Positions 1 to 6,008 of a DNA stretch of 8,597 nt are shown piece after piece. Positions within the stretch are counted from its first letter, which is position 1. The number at the start of each line of letters is the position of its first letter. The stretch spans positions 1-8,597 of the forward strand of contig CALAQT010000523.1 in the NCBI GenBank assembly GCA_937888775.1, given 5' to 3'. Below the pieces are notes generated by a model. That model made no database searches and was not told where the DNA came from. It saw nothing but the letters and a program-made list of their open reading frames with translations. Made by a program: the position numbers and the translations under genes. This stretch comes from an uncultured Actinomycetes bacterium. GTDB taxonomy: Bacteria > Actinomycetota > Thermoleophilia > Solirubrobacterales > Solirubrobacteraceae.

Positions 1-133
1 CAACAGCACGTCAGGCTCTCGCGACCGCTCGGATTCACCCCCAAATGACGAGGAGTCCCGGTGATTGCGGCGCGCCCGGTCCCCCCATCCACGGCCCGGC
101 GGCTGCCGCAACCACACGTATTTGTGTAATATC

Positions 134-178
134 GGCGGCGCCGGGCCCGGGTCCCGGCCAGCCGGTCGGGGCGCCGCC
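134..178 (+). promoter_or_regulatory. G+C-rich leader hairpin upstream of the small exported ORF
   Basis: A perfect 9-bp inverted repeat, GGCGGCGCC (134-142) and GGCGCCGCC (170-178), encloses a 27-nt G/C-rich loop that could pair further within itself. It ends 9 nt before the Shine-Dalgarno GGAGG (188-192) of the ORF at 200. A TAATAT hexamer at 127-132 is a possible -10 element, but I see no good -35 at 17 bp. A start about 7 nt after that -10 would leave out part of the left arm. The repeat could be a leader structure controlling ribosome access, or a terminator for a gene left of the window. There is no U-tract. The inverted repeat is seen directly; the role is inference. Confidence 0.35.
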
Positions 179-199
179 AACATCAGCGGAGGCCCCTCC

Positions 200-400
200 A
201 TGGCGCTCCAGAAACGCGCACTCCTGGCCACCGCCACCGGCGTCGTCGCCCCCTTCGCCCTGCCGCGACTGCTGCCCGCCAGTGCCTCGTCGTCACCTCC
301 GGCCGGCTGGCTCAGCCCCGTTGCCACGCGGACGCCGGAGCCGCTGGTCACGGCGGCACCGTCGCCAACCTCCCCGACCGTCAGCGATGCGCTGCCGTGA
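200..400 (+). CDS. small putative exported protein (or truncated N-terminus of one), unknown function
   Basis: This is a 66-residue ORF with no family I recognise. The ATG at 200 is favoured because GGAGG (188-192) lies 7 nt upstream and strongly G/C-ending codons begin there. Residues 1-6 (MALQKR) form a basic n-region, about 7-25 (ALLATATGVVAPFALPRLL) a hydrophobic core broken by prolines, and PASASS a plausible signal-peptidase region around residue 29. The remaining 35-40 residues are rich in Pro, Ser, Thr and Ala, with one Trp at about 37, like a linker or disordered tail. A 66-residue product of a signal peptide plus a Pro/Ser tail is short, so it may be the start of a longer secreted protein whose body was lost. 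Coding character drops after the stop. The same frame is open upstream to 65, but without a comparable ribosome-binding site. Confidence 0.45.
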   Translation: MALQKRALLATATGVVAPFALPRLLPASASSSPPAGWLSPVATRTPEPLVTAAPSPTSPTVSDALP

Positions 401-895
401 GCCATGCGCCGGCTCAACAGCGAAACAGGGACGGTGGCTCGGGAACCGAAGAGCATCCTGGACGAACTGGCCGGCACGTTGCGGCAGACATCGAGCAATT
501 GCTACAGAGGGTTCGGCACGCACGTACCGACTGTGGCAGTCGAGCCGACGGCGTTGCGACCCCGCACACGATCCCCCCACGCGGGTCTCCTTGGTTGCCC
601 AGACCCGACCGATCTTCTCTCGCTGAACAGGGGGAGCGAAGGGGGCATCGCACTTTGACATATCCCAGCGCTGCCATCGGCCCCGAACCTCGATGATCGA
701 CAGGGCGGGCGCGGAGATCTACTGAATCCGGTCGCGGCCCCGCTCGGATGATCGCCGCGCTGGCAGCGGGTAGCGTGCAGCGACGCATCAGCCGATCGGA
801 GAGTAGACCTTGCCAACAGGTGCCGGGACCATTGTGCGGGACGGCGAACGAGCAGTCTCTGCATGCGATCGGCGTGGCCTTCGGCGGTCGCAGTC
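401..895. other. intergenic stretch, no convincing gene
   Basis: No ORF here is persuasive. A + strand frame at 404-658 begins with good G/C-ending codons (MRRLNSETGTVAREPKSILD...) but has no Shine-Dalgarno site, turns into Pro/Arg-rich sequence after ~50 codons and matches no family I know. It may be a decayed fragment. A GTG at 397 overlaps the preceding TGA as GTGA, but that frame has poor third-position bias. TTGACA at 655-660 is a perfect -35 hexamer without a -10 at 16-18 bp. I see no clear promoter for the flavoprotein gene at 896. Confidence 0.5.
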
Positions 896-2305
896 ATGAT
901 GCCCAGCGGCGATCCTCGCGTGCGTGTGCTGATCGCGGGCGGCGGCGTGGCGGCCCTTGAAGCGCTGCTTGCGCTGCGCGCGCTTGCTGGCGATCGGGTG
1001 GCGATCTCGCTGATGTCGCCCGAGCCCGAGCTGGTCTATCGGCCGGTCACGGTTGCTGAGGCGTTCGGGCGGGCGGAGGCCGGGACCTATCAGCTCGCAG
1101 ACATCCTTGCCGATCAGCATGTGTCCCACATCGTCGACTCGCTTGTGCGCGTCGATCCGGTGAGACACGCGGCGATGACCGCCTCGAACGCAACGATCGC
1201 CTACGACGCGTTGTTGGTCGCCACGGGCGCCAGGACCGCCAACCCACTCCCGGGAGCGCTCATGTTCGGCGGCCGGGCCGAGGTGCCGCAGCTGCGGACA
1301 ATGCTCGGCGAGCTGGTGGACGGGACAGCCGCCTCGGTGGCGTTCACGCTGGCGCGCGAGCAGACCTGGGCGCTGCCGCTGTACGAGCTGGCCCTGATGA
1401 CCGCGTCTCACCTCCGCGATCACGGCAGCGACGCGCGCGTGATGATCGTCACCCCGGAGGACGAGCCGCTCGGGCTGTTCGGCCCGCCCGCGTCGGCTGC
1501 CGTGCGTGAGATGCTCTCGGCGGTCGGAATCGGGCTACGCTGCTTGGCGTTGCCGGCCGGGGTCACTCACCGGCAGCTCCTACTGGCCGGCGGCGGCGGC
1601 GTGCCTGCCGACCGGGTCGTCACGCTCCCGGCGCTCGAGGGGCTACGGCTGGCGGGACTGCCGGCCGACGACCACGGTTTCATCCCGGTCGACGCCCACG
1701 GACGCGTCGCGGGAGCACCCGACGTCTACGCCGCCGGGGACGTGACCACGTTTCCGTTCAAGCAGGGCGGCGTGGCGGCGCAGGAGGCCGACGCGGCCGC
1801 CGAGGCGATCGCCCAGCGCGCGGGCGCGTCGCTCGAACCGGCCGCGTTTCGTCCCGTGCTGCGGGGGTTGCTGATGACCGCAGGGGCGCCCCTGTACCTG
1901 CGCTGCGAGCCGCATCGCCTCGCCCGCCAGGCGACGGTGGCGATCGATGTGCCGTCACCTTCGCGCAGCGGCCCGGCGGCGCCGTCGGCATCAGACCAGC
2001 CGCTGTGGTGGCCACCGGTCAAGGTCGCGGGCCGTTACCTGGCTCCGTATCTGTCCACGGCGCGCCCCGTCCTAGGGCCCCCGGGACTGCTGGCCGACCG
2101 GATGGCCGTGCCGGGGCCGGCGCTGCCCGAATCCGAGCACCACGATGCGCTGGAGCTGGCGCTGCTGCTCGCCGAAGGTGACGCCCGCTGGGGTGACTAC
2201 CGCTCGGCCCTGGCCGCCTTGGAGGCGGCCGAGGCGCTCGAAGGCGCGCTGCCGCCCGAGTACGATACCAAGCGACGGATGTGGCAAGCCGAGGCGGCGA
2301 GTTGA
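896..2305 (+). CDS. FAD-dependent NAD(P)H/sulfide-quinone-oxidoreductase-fold flavoprotein
   Basis: This encodes a 469-residue flavoprotein of the pyridine-nucleotide-disulfide oxidoreductase superfamily, resembling NDH-2 and sulfide:quinone oxidoreductases. Residues 10-20 ([11 protein letters not shown]) form the first beta-strand and FAD ADP-binding loop. LLVATGAR (~106-113) is the typical strand before the second domain. PLYELALM (161-168) matches the SQR/NDH-2 middle region. [17 protein letters not shown] (276-292) is the second FAD motif, with Asp282 expected to contact the flavin. A C-terminal extension holds [19 protein letters not shown] (~369-387) and then an Ala/Leu/Glu-rich helical tail (~415-460). 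There are only two cysteines (216 and 337), so the cysteine chemistry of true SQRs is unlikely, and electron donor and acceptor are unknown. No signal peptide or transmembrane helix is visible, so it is probably cytosolic or membrane-peripheral. ATG 896 (or 899) is chosen because the fold starts just after it; the ATG at 863 adds 11 residues without a ribosome site. It ends overlapping the GMC gene. Confidence 0.88.
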   Translation: MMPSGDPRVRVLIAGGGVAALEALLALRALAGDRVAISLMSPEPELVYRPVTVAEAFGRAEAGTYQLADILADQHVSHIVDSLVRVDPVRHAAMTASNATIAYDALLVATGARTANPLPGALMFGGRAEVPQLRTMLGELVDGTAASVAFTLAREQTWALPLYELALMTASHLRDHGSDARVMIVTPEDEPLGLFGPPASAAVREMLSAVGIGLRCLALPAGVTHRQLLLAGGGGVPADRVVTLPALEGLRLAGLPADDHGFIPVDAHGRVAGAPDVYAAGDVTTFPFKQGGVAAQEADAAAEAIAQRAGASLEPAAFRPVLRGLLMTAGAPLYLRCEPHRLARQATVAIDVPSPSRSGPAAPSASDQPLWWPPVKVAGRYLAPYLSTARPVLGPPGLLADRMAVPGPALPESEHHDALELALLLAEGDARWGDYRSALAALEAAEALEGALPPEYDTKRRMWQAEAAS

Positions 2306-2970
2306 GATATGACATCGTGATCGTCGGCGGAGGCTCGGCGGGATGTGCGCTCGCCAACCGCCTGAGCGCCGACGGGTCGACTCGCGTGCTGGTGCTGGAG
2401 GCGGGACGGCCGGACTACGCCTGGGACGTGTATATCCACATGCCCGCGGCGCTCTCGTTCCCGATCGGAAACCGGTTCTACGACTGGCGCTACGAGTCAG
2501 AACCCGAACCGCACATGAACGGCCGGCGGATCTACCACGCTCGTGGCAAGGTGCTGGGGGGCTCCAGCTCGATCAACGGGATGATCTTCCAGCGCGGCAA
2601 CCCGCTCGACTACGAGCGCTGGGCAGCGGACCCCGGCATGGAGGCCTGGGACTACGCCCACTGCCTGCCGTACTTCAAGCGGATGGAGACCTGCATGGCG
2701 GGCGCCGACACCTGGCTGGATCAGCCGGCTAGCCACACCCCTTGTTTCTCGGTGGGCGGCCGCGGTGATAGTCCGGCATCGTCACCGACGCTCGACGGTG
2801 ACCAGCAGCATCCAACAGGATCGGCTCCATCGCTATCTCCTTCCTCGTTTGGTGCTGGAGCCACCCGATGCTGCTCCGCGCCGAGCTCCGCTCTTCAGGC
2901 GTTCGGAGTCGCTCAGGGTCGGATGAACGACGCGGACTGCCCTGCTCGGAGCGCAAGGCAGCGCGCGTGA
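2281..2970 (+). pseudogene. GMC oxidoreductase (choline/alcohol dehydrogenase type), N-terminal fragment only
   Basis: The first ~138 residues are clearly a glucose-methanol-choline oxidoreductase. From the TTG at 2302, [13 protein letters not shown] (2-14) is the FAD ADP-binding motif, VLEAG (31-35) the end of the second strand with the ribose-binding Glu, and [18 protein letters not shown] (82-99) the PROSITE GMC signature 1. YERWA and LPYFKRME follow as in choline-dehydrogenase relatives. Similarity stops at about ADTW (base ~2716). The frame then runs through unrelated Ser/Pro/Arg-rich sequence to TGA at 2970. Family members are usually 500-560 residues, so the substrate domain, second signature and catalytic His are missing and the product should be inactive. 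Two starts are possible. GTG 2281 overlaps the flavoprotein by 25 nt. TTG 2302 gives a 4-nt TTGA overlap, follows GAGGCGG (2291-2297) and begins closer to the family's usual N-terminus. Coupling suggests the two genes once worked together. Confidence 0.85.
2729..2830 (-). pseudogene. tyrosine-recombinase-type integrase, N-terminal remnant
   Basis: On the minus strand an ATG at 2830 has an excellent Shine-Dalgarno, GGAAGGAGA (2836-2844 read in reverse), 5 nt upstream. It starts a 33-codon frame with [15 protein letters not shown], then [14 protein letters not shown], then Cys-Gly and a TAG at 2731-2729. From memory, actinobacterial site-specific integrases of the phage-integrase family often begin with this type of sequence (an RPPRNKG segment followed by a YPADPPT-like stretch and a helical core-binding domain). 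Everything after Gly31 is missing: no SAM-like domain, no catalytic R-H-R-Y. The reading frame ends where GMC sequence begins on the other strand. It is a start with an intact ribosome site but no body, so a remnant. The identification rests on remembered family sequence and a short match. Confidence 0.55.
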
Positions 2971-3821
2971 GGCGTCACCCGAGCGCACAGCTGTGGCTAA
3001 CAATCAGGGGCCGTGTGAGGTTCGCCCGTTAGGATTCGCCCCCGCCAACGTCGGTCGAGACGGTTCCGTTCGACAGCAGGCTGCGGACCCTGAATCGCGG
3101 AAGCGTCTGGCGGGCGCGTGCTTGGGTCTGACCGAGCGCGACCGGCCCGAGGGTTGTTTCGCCAACACGTGTGCTCGTCCGCCAACAGTCGTAGCCGCCC
3201 AATCAGCTGGGCCCGCGGCACATACGCGGCACACACGAGGGGCCGGGTCCCGTGAGCGCTGGGCGGTTTTGCACAGGGCATCGATGCCGTGTGCCTCAGC
3301 GCCCTGCTTCGCCGGCGTACCAGGGCGATCACCGACGCTTCGTCGCAGCCCTGCTTCGCGCCGATTGCGCGACCAGTCTGCACCATGTCGTTAGCCGGAA
3401 CCTGGCTCCCAAAGCAAGCACCAACTCGACACGGGCGACACGATCGCGTGCTTGCTCACGGTGGAATCCGTTGGCATTCTGCAAGCGGTTGACCCGATGG
3501 AAGCGGCTCGTGGATCCGCGTGAAGGCGCTCGTCGCGCGTGGCGCTGCTGGCCGTCGTTAGGGCGCTGGCCCTGACGCTCGCAATCGCCCAATCTCGAGC
3601 GTCCGGCTGCCGCGGCCCGCACGATCGCTTTCGTCCTCCCGCGACCTTACGTCGCGCGATCGCGTTGGCGACATTGCGATCGCCGGATCCGGCCGTGTGC
3701 GCCCCGGGCCGGGCTTGCGGAATCGCTCAAGATCGGCCGCAGGCGCTGTCCCCGTTGTGCCGCGGTTTCGAGGTTTTCTTTAGGATCTGGTCGTAGACGG
3801 AATCTTGGCGATGCTCGGTCG
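2971..3821. other. 850-bp gene-poor spacer with one copy of a diverged repeat
   Basis: I see no gene with both coding bias and a ribosome site. The longest frames (2997-3386 on minus, 2993-3394 on plus) have weak third-position bias, are rich in Arg, Pro, Ala and Cys, and match nothing I know. A GTG at 3539 begins a signal-like run (MALLAVVRALALTLAIAQSRASG) in an 85-codon frame that becomes low-complexity at once; I treat it as chance. The word CCCTGCTTCG occurs twice (about 3301 and 3349). Repeat copy 1 lies at 3656-3732. TAGGAT at 3781-3786 could be the -10 of the hydrolase gene, but the nearest -35-like TTGTGC (3755-3760) is 20 bp away. Confidence 0.5.
3656..3732. repeat. diverged intergenic repeat, copy 1
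   Basis: This 77-bp stretch aligns with 7246-7318. Shared blocks in the same order are GCGATCGCGTTG, CATTGCGATCG, ATCCGGCC and GGAATCGC. The 24-nt distance between the last two blocks is identical in both copies, and there is one 4-nt indel. By eye about 54 of 73 aligned positions match. The arms CGATCGC and GCGATCG could form a hairpin with a 12-nt loop in this copy. Neither copy lies in a recognisable gene. Confidence 0.45.
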
Positions 3822-4730
3822 ATGAGTCCGGAGGTGATCCGAGGCGTGTGCCCGTCGGGCATCGACATTGCGTATGAGCGGTTCGGCGATCGCGATGCGC
3901 CGCCCGTGTTGCTGGTGATGGGTCTGGCGACGCAGATGCTTGGCTGGCCGGAGGAGTTCTGCTCGGCGCTGGTCGCCCGCGGATTGCACGTCATTCGGTT
4001 TGATAATCGTGACGTCGGTCTTTCGACGCACTTGCATGACGCGCGTCAGCCAGATGTGATGGCGGCGCTGTCAGGCGATTCCTCATCGGCGTCTTACACG
4101 CTGTCTGATATGGCGGGCGACAGTGTGGGTCTGCTCGATGCTTTGGAGCTCGACAGCGCGCACATCGTCGGTGCTTCGATGGGTGGGATGATCGCGCAGA
4201 CGGTGGCGATTGAGCATCCGGACCGCGTGCGGTCGCTGACGTCGATCATGTCCACCACGGGCGACGCGGCGGTGGGTCAGGCGACGCAGGAGGCGCTTGG
4301 CGCGCTGTTGTCCGCGCCGGCCACCAGCCGCCAAGAGGCTGTCGAGCGGACCGTGTCGATCTTCGGGGTGATTGGTTCGCCCGGTTTTGAGCTCGATGAA
4401 GCTGACCTGCGTGAGCGGGCGGGACTTGCCTATGACCGCGCCGACGATCCGCTCGGTGTCGCCCGCCAACTGCTGGCGATCGTCGCTTCCGGCGACAGGA
4501 CTGCGAGTCTACGTTCGGTAAGCGTGCCCACGCTCGTGCTCCACGGTGGCGATGATCCGCTTGTTGACGTGAGCGGTGGCCGGGCGACCGCCGACGTGAT
4601 CCCGGAGGCCGAGCTCGTCATCTTTGACGGGATGGGGCACGATCTGCCGCGGGCGCTGTGGTCCGAGATAACGGCACGGATCGGCGACGTCGTTCAGCGC
4701 GCCGAAGCGCGTGCGAGGACGCAGGGCTAG
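3822..4730 (+). CDS. alpha/beta hydrolase
   Basis: This is a complete 302-residue alpha/beta-hydrolase-fold enzyme, a typical length for this family. The oxyanion-hole strand is PPVLLVMGLATQ (27-38). RFDNRDVGLS (59-68) is the conserved turn after strand 4. The nucleophile elbow is GASMG with Ser119, followed by GGMIAQTVAIEHPDRV. A helical cap region covers about 150-225. The acid is in LVLHGGDDPLV (238-248, probably Asp245), and the base is His273 in GMGHDLP. The full triad is present, so it is probably active. The family covers esterases, lipases, epoxide hydrolases and methylesterases related to the aclacinomycin methylesterase group; the sequence does not show the substrate. There is no signal peptide, so it is probably cytosolic. 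ATG 3822 is kept because the conserved N-terminal strand begins just after it; its ribosome site is weak. The gene stands alone, with long spacers on both sides. Confidence 0.9.
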   Translation: MSPEVIRGVCPSGIDIAYERFGDRDAPPVLLVMGLATQMLGWPEEFCSALVARGLHVIRFDNRDVGLSTHLHDARQPDVMAALSGDSSSASYTLSDMAGDSVGLLDALELDSAHIVGASMGGMIAQTVAIEHPDRVRSLTSIMSTTGDAAVGQATQEALGALLSAPATSRQEAVERTVSIFGVIGSPGFELDEADLRERAGLAYDRADDPLGVARQLLAIVASGDRTASLRSVSVPTLVLHGGDDPLVDVSGGRATADVIPEAELVIFDGMGHDLPRALWSEITARIGDVVQRAEARARTQG

Positions 4731-5177
4731 CGCCCGATCAGAGGGCCGCTCCTACTCCGCAAGGCACGGCGCGCGCCCCCTTTCGCCCAGCTGCGGGCGC
4801 GGCTGACTCGAGGCTGGTTGCCGGACGAATCGCAGGTGGCGTCAGCCTCGACGCCGGCGCTCGCTCGTGGGCGAATGCGCAAGCCCGAGGGGGGACGCTG
4901 ACGAGCTGCGGCCGACTGCTGCTTCCAGCGCTGGCGCTTGCAGCCGAACGGATCGCAGCTAGCGATCCGCCCCGCCCTCCTGTCCGCGCGAAGCGGAACC
5001 ACCGACTCCTGCGCCGGCAGGTACGTCCGAACGTCAAAGGAGGTCCCGACCGGACGATCGCAAGCGTGGCATAGCGGGTGGCGCCGCACGGTTCTGCTCG
5101 CGCAGGGCACGGGTGGGGCTCTCGACGCGATCCTGCTGCGACGCAAACGACGTCGGGCAACGTACGGTCATTCGCAG
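4731..5177. other. spacer between hydrolase and DUF1059 gene, no gene seen
   Basis: All frames are Arg/Pro/Ala-rich and I recognise nothing. A perfect inverted repeat, CGGATCGC (4949-4956), loop AGCTA, GCGATCCG (4962-4969), could form a hairpin. It is over 200 nt past the hydrolase stop and has no U-run, so its role is unclear. AAGGAGGTCCCG at 5037-5048 repeats exactly the ribosome-site 12-mer used by the DUF1059 gene (5219-5230), but no start codon follows it at a usable distance. Confidence 0.5.
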
Positions 5178-5206
5178 TTGACCGCAGACGGTCCAGGGAG
5201 GAGGAT
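5178..5206 (+). promoter_or_regulatory. possible promoter of the DUF1059 gene
   Basis: TTGACC (5178-5183) and GAGGAT (5201-5206) are 17 bp apart, the usual spacing for a housekeeping-sigma promoter, and a start near 5213 would leave a leader of about 20 nt. The -10 lacks its first T. A short inverted repeat GACCG-CAGA-CGGTC (5180-5193) overlaps the spacer and could be an operator. This is inference only. Confidence 0.25.
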
Positions 5207-5231
5207 GGGCTTGACCGGAAGGAGGTCCCGC

Positions 5232-5456
5232 ATGTCGCGGATGATGGCTGATTGCCGTCGGTTTCCGAGCGAGTCGAACTGCTCGCTGACGATCATCGGC
5301 GAGGAAGAGGAGGTTGTCCGGGCAGCGGCCGAGCACGCCGCCGCTGTCCATGGACACGAGAACACTGAGGATCTGCACAAGCAGATCCGGGAGTTTCTCG
5401 AGCCCGCCGACACGTACTCCAACGAACCGCGTGCGCAGGAGGCGATGCCCGCCTAG
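5232..5456 (+). CDS. small DUF1059-family protein
   Basis: This 74-residue protein matches the DUF1059 pattern: an N-terminal ADCRRFPSESNCSLTIIG (6-23) with two Cys, then an acidic-to-helical EEEEVVRAAAEHAAAVHGHE (24-43) and a helix containing LHKQIREFLEP (48-58). The last ~16 residues look disordered. The family consists of small cytosolic proteins of unknown function; the paired Cys and the His pair in EHAAAVHGH suggest metal or redox chemistry, which is inference. ATG 5232 is preferred because AAGGAGGT (5219-5226) sits 5 nt upstream, nearly a perfect anti-Shine-Dalgarno match, and the domain begins right after. The in-frame ATG at 5205 would add 9 basic residues and has its GGAGG too close. 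It seems to be a single-gene unit with its own candidate promoter and a strong hairpin 14 nt after its stop. Confidence 0.82.
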   Translation: MSRMMADCRRFPSESNCSLTIIGEEEEVVRAAAEHAAAVHGHENTEDLHKQIREFLEPADTYSNEPRAQEAMPA

Positions 5457-5470
5457 CTGCTACGACCACC

Positions 5471-5501
5471 GCGCGCCGCGGCGCTGTCAGCCGCGGCGTG
5501 C
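5471..5501 (+). terminator. strong G+C hairpin after the DUF1059 gene
   Basis: GCGCGCCGCGGC (5471-5482) pairs with GCCGCGGCGTGC (5490-5501) around the loop GCTGTCA, giving a 12-bp stem with one G-U pair, 14 nt after the stop. There is no U-tract, as is common for proposed actinobacterial hairpin terminators. Position and strength support a terminator or a 3'-end stabilising structure. Confidence 0.55.
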
Positions 5502-5759
5502 GACGGTGTTGCGCGCTATCTCTCTAAAGCCCGGGAATCCGAATCGATCGTATTGGCTCGGCCCGGAGCATTGGCACGCGGCCGAGAGTGCCGATCGGCC
5601 GGTCCTCTCGTCCACGGGCGTCCGGGGCCGGGCGGCTTCATTGCCATGTGCGCTCGCCCCCGAGCCCGGGAGGTCGACTGCCGCGATACCTGCGGAATCA
5701 CCGAAGCAGGACGCAGCCCGGTCGGTGCTCGCAGTCCCGAGATTCGCCAAACTCAGGCA

Positions 5760-5792
5760 CCGGGTGCTTGCAGCCTCTGTGCAAGCACTCGG
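5760..5792 (-). terminator. 13-bp hairpin between converging transcripts
   Basis: CCGGGTGCTTGCA (5760-5772) pairs with TGCAAGCACTCGG (5780-5792) around a 7-nt loop: 13 bp with one G-U. Read on the minus strand it lies 34 nt after the stop of the remnant at 5827-5982, so it best fits a terminator for the minus-strand unit. It could also act on read-through from the DUF1059 side. No U-tract follows at once. Confidence 0.5.
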
Positions 5793-5826
5793 GCCGAAGC
5801 GGAACTGATGGCGGATGGGCTCGCCG

Positions 5827-5982
5827 CTATCGCGTCGGAACGATCTCGATCGTGTCGAAGCGCTGCGAGCCGAGTACCGCGACCACGGCGAAGCAGGTGT
5901 ATTGGCCCCCGTCCCAAGGGACCTGCTCGTCGCCAAAAGCGAGGCGAGAGCTGCCCGCAGCGGCGGGTCGGAGACCCTGACG
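5827..5982 (-). pseudogene. unidentified C-terminal gene remnant on the minus strand
   Basis: On the minus strand, 51 codons run from an in-frame TGA (5985-5983) to a TAG (5829-5827). The second half reads FGDEQVPWDGGQYTCFAVVA, then VLGSQRFDTIEIVPTR and the stop. It looks like real protein (alternating hydrophobic strands, a Gly-rich turn, an ordinary C-terminus), and about 80% of its codons end in G or C. There is no ATG, GTG or TTG in the open stretch, so it cannot start here. It appears to be the tail of a gene whose upstream part is lost or out of frame. It lies just 26 nt past the P1 peptidase stop on the same strand and has a strong hairpin 34 nt after its own stop. I do not recognise the family. 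Confidence 0.35.
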
Positions 5983-6008
5983 TCAACTGCCGGGCTTGGG
6001 AGCGGTTC

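Noticed and set aside
397..696. A GTG-started ORF overlapping the small exported ORF as GTGA
   Set aside because: Only about 60% of its third positions are G/C, far below its neighbours, and it has no recognisable protein features; the overlap is probably chance.
788..1423. A long minus-strand ORF opposite the flavoprotein
   Set aside because: It mirrors the high third-position GC of the real gene and is rich in Arg, His and Gln.
3640..3690. CRISPR-like repeat from the recurring GCGATCG words
   Set aside because: There are two diverged copies 3.6 kb apart, no spacers and no cas genes; GATCG words are common throughout the window.
3539..3796. An 85-codon ORF with a signal-peptide-like start
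   Set aside because: The hydrophobic run comes from a GC-rich CTG/GCC stretch, the ribosome site is too far away, and the remainder is Arg/Pro-rich and includes the intergenic repeat.
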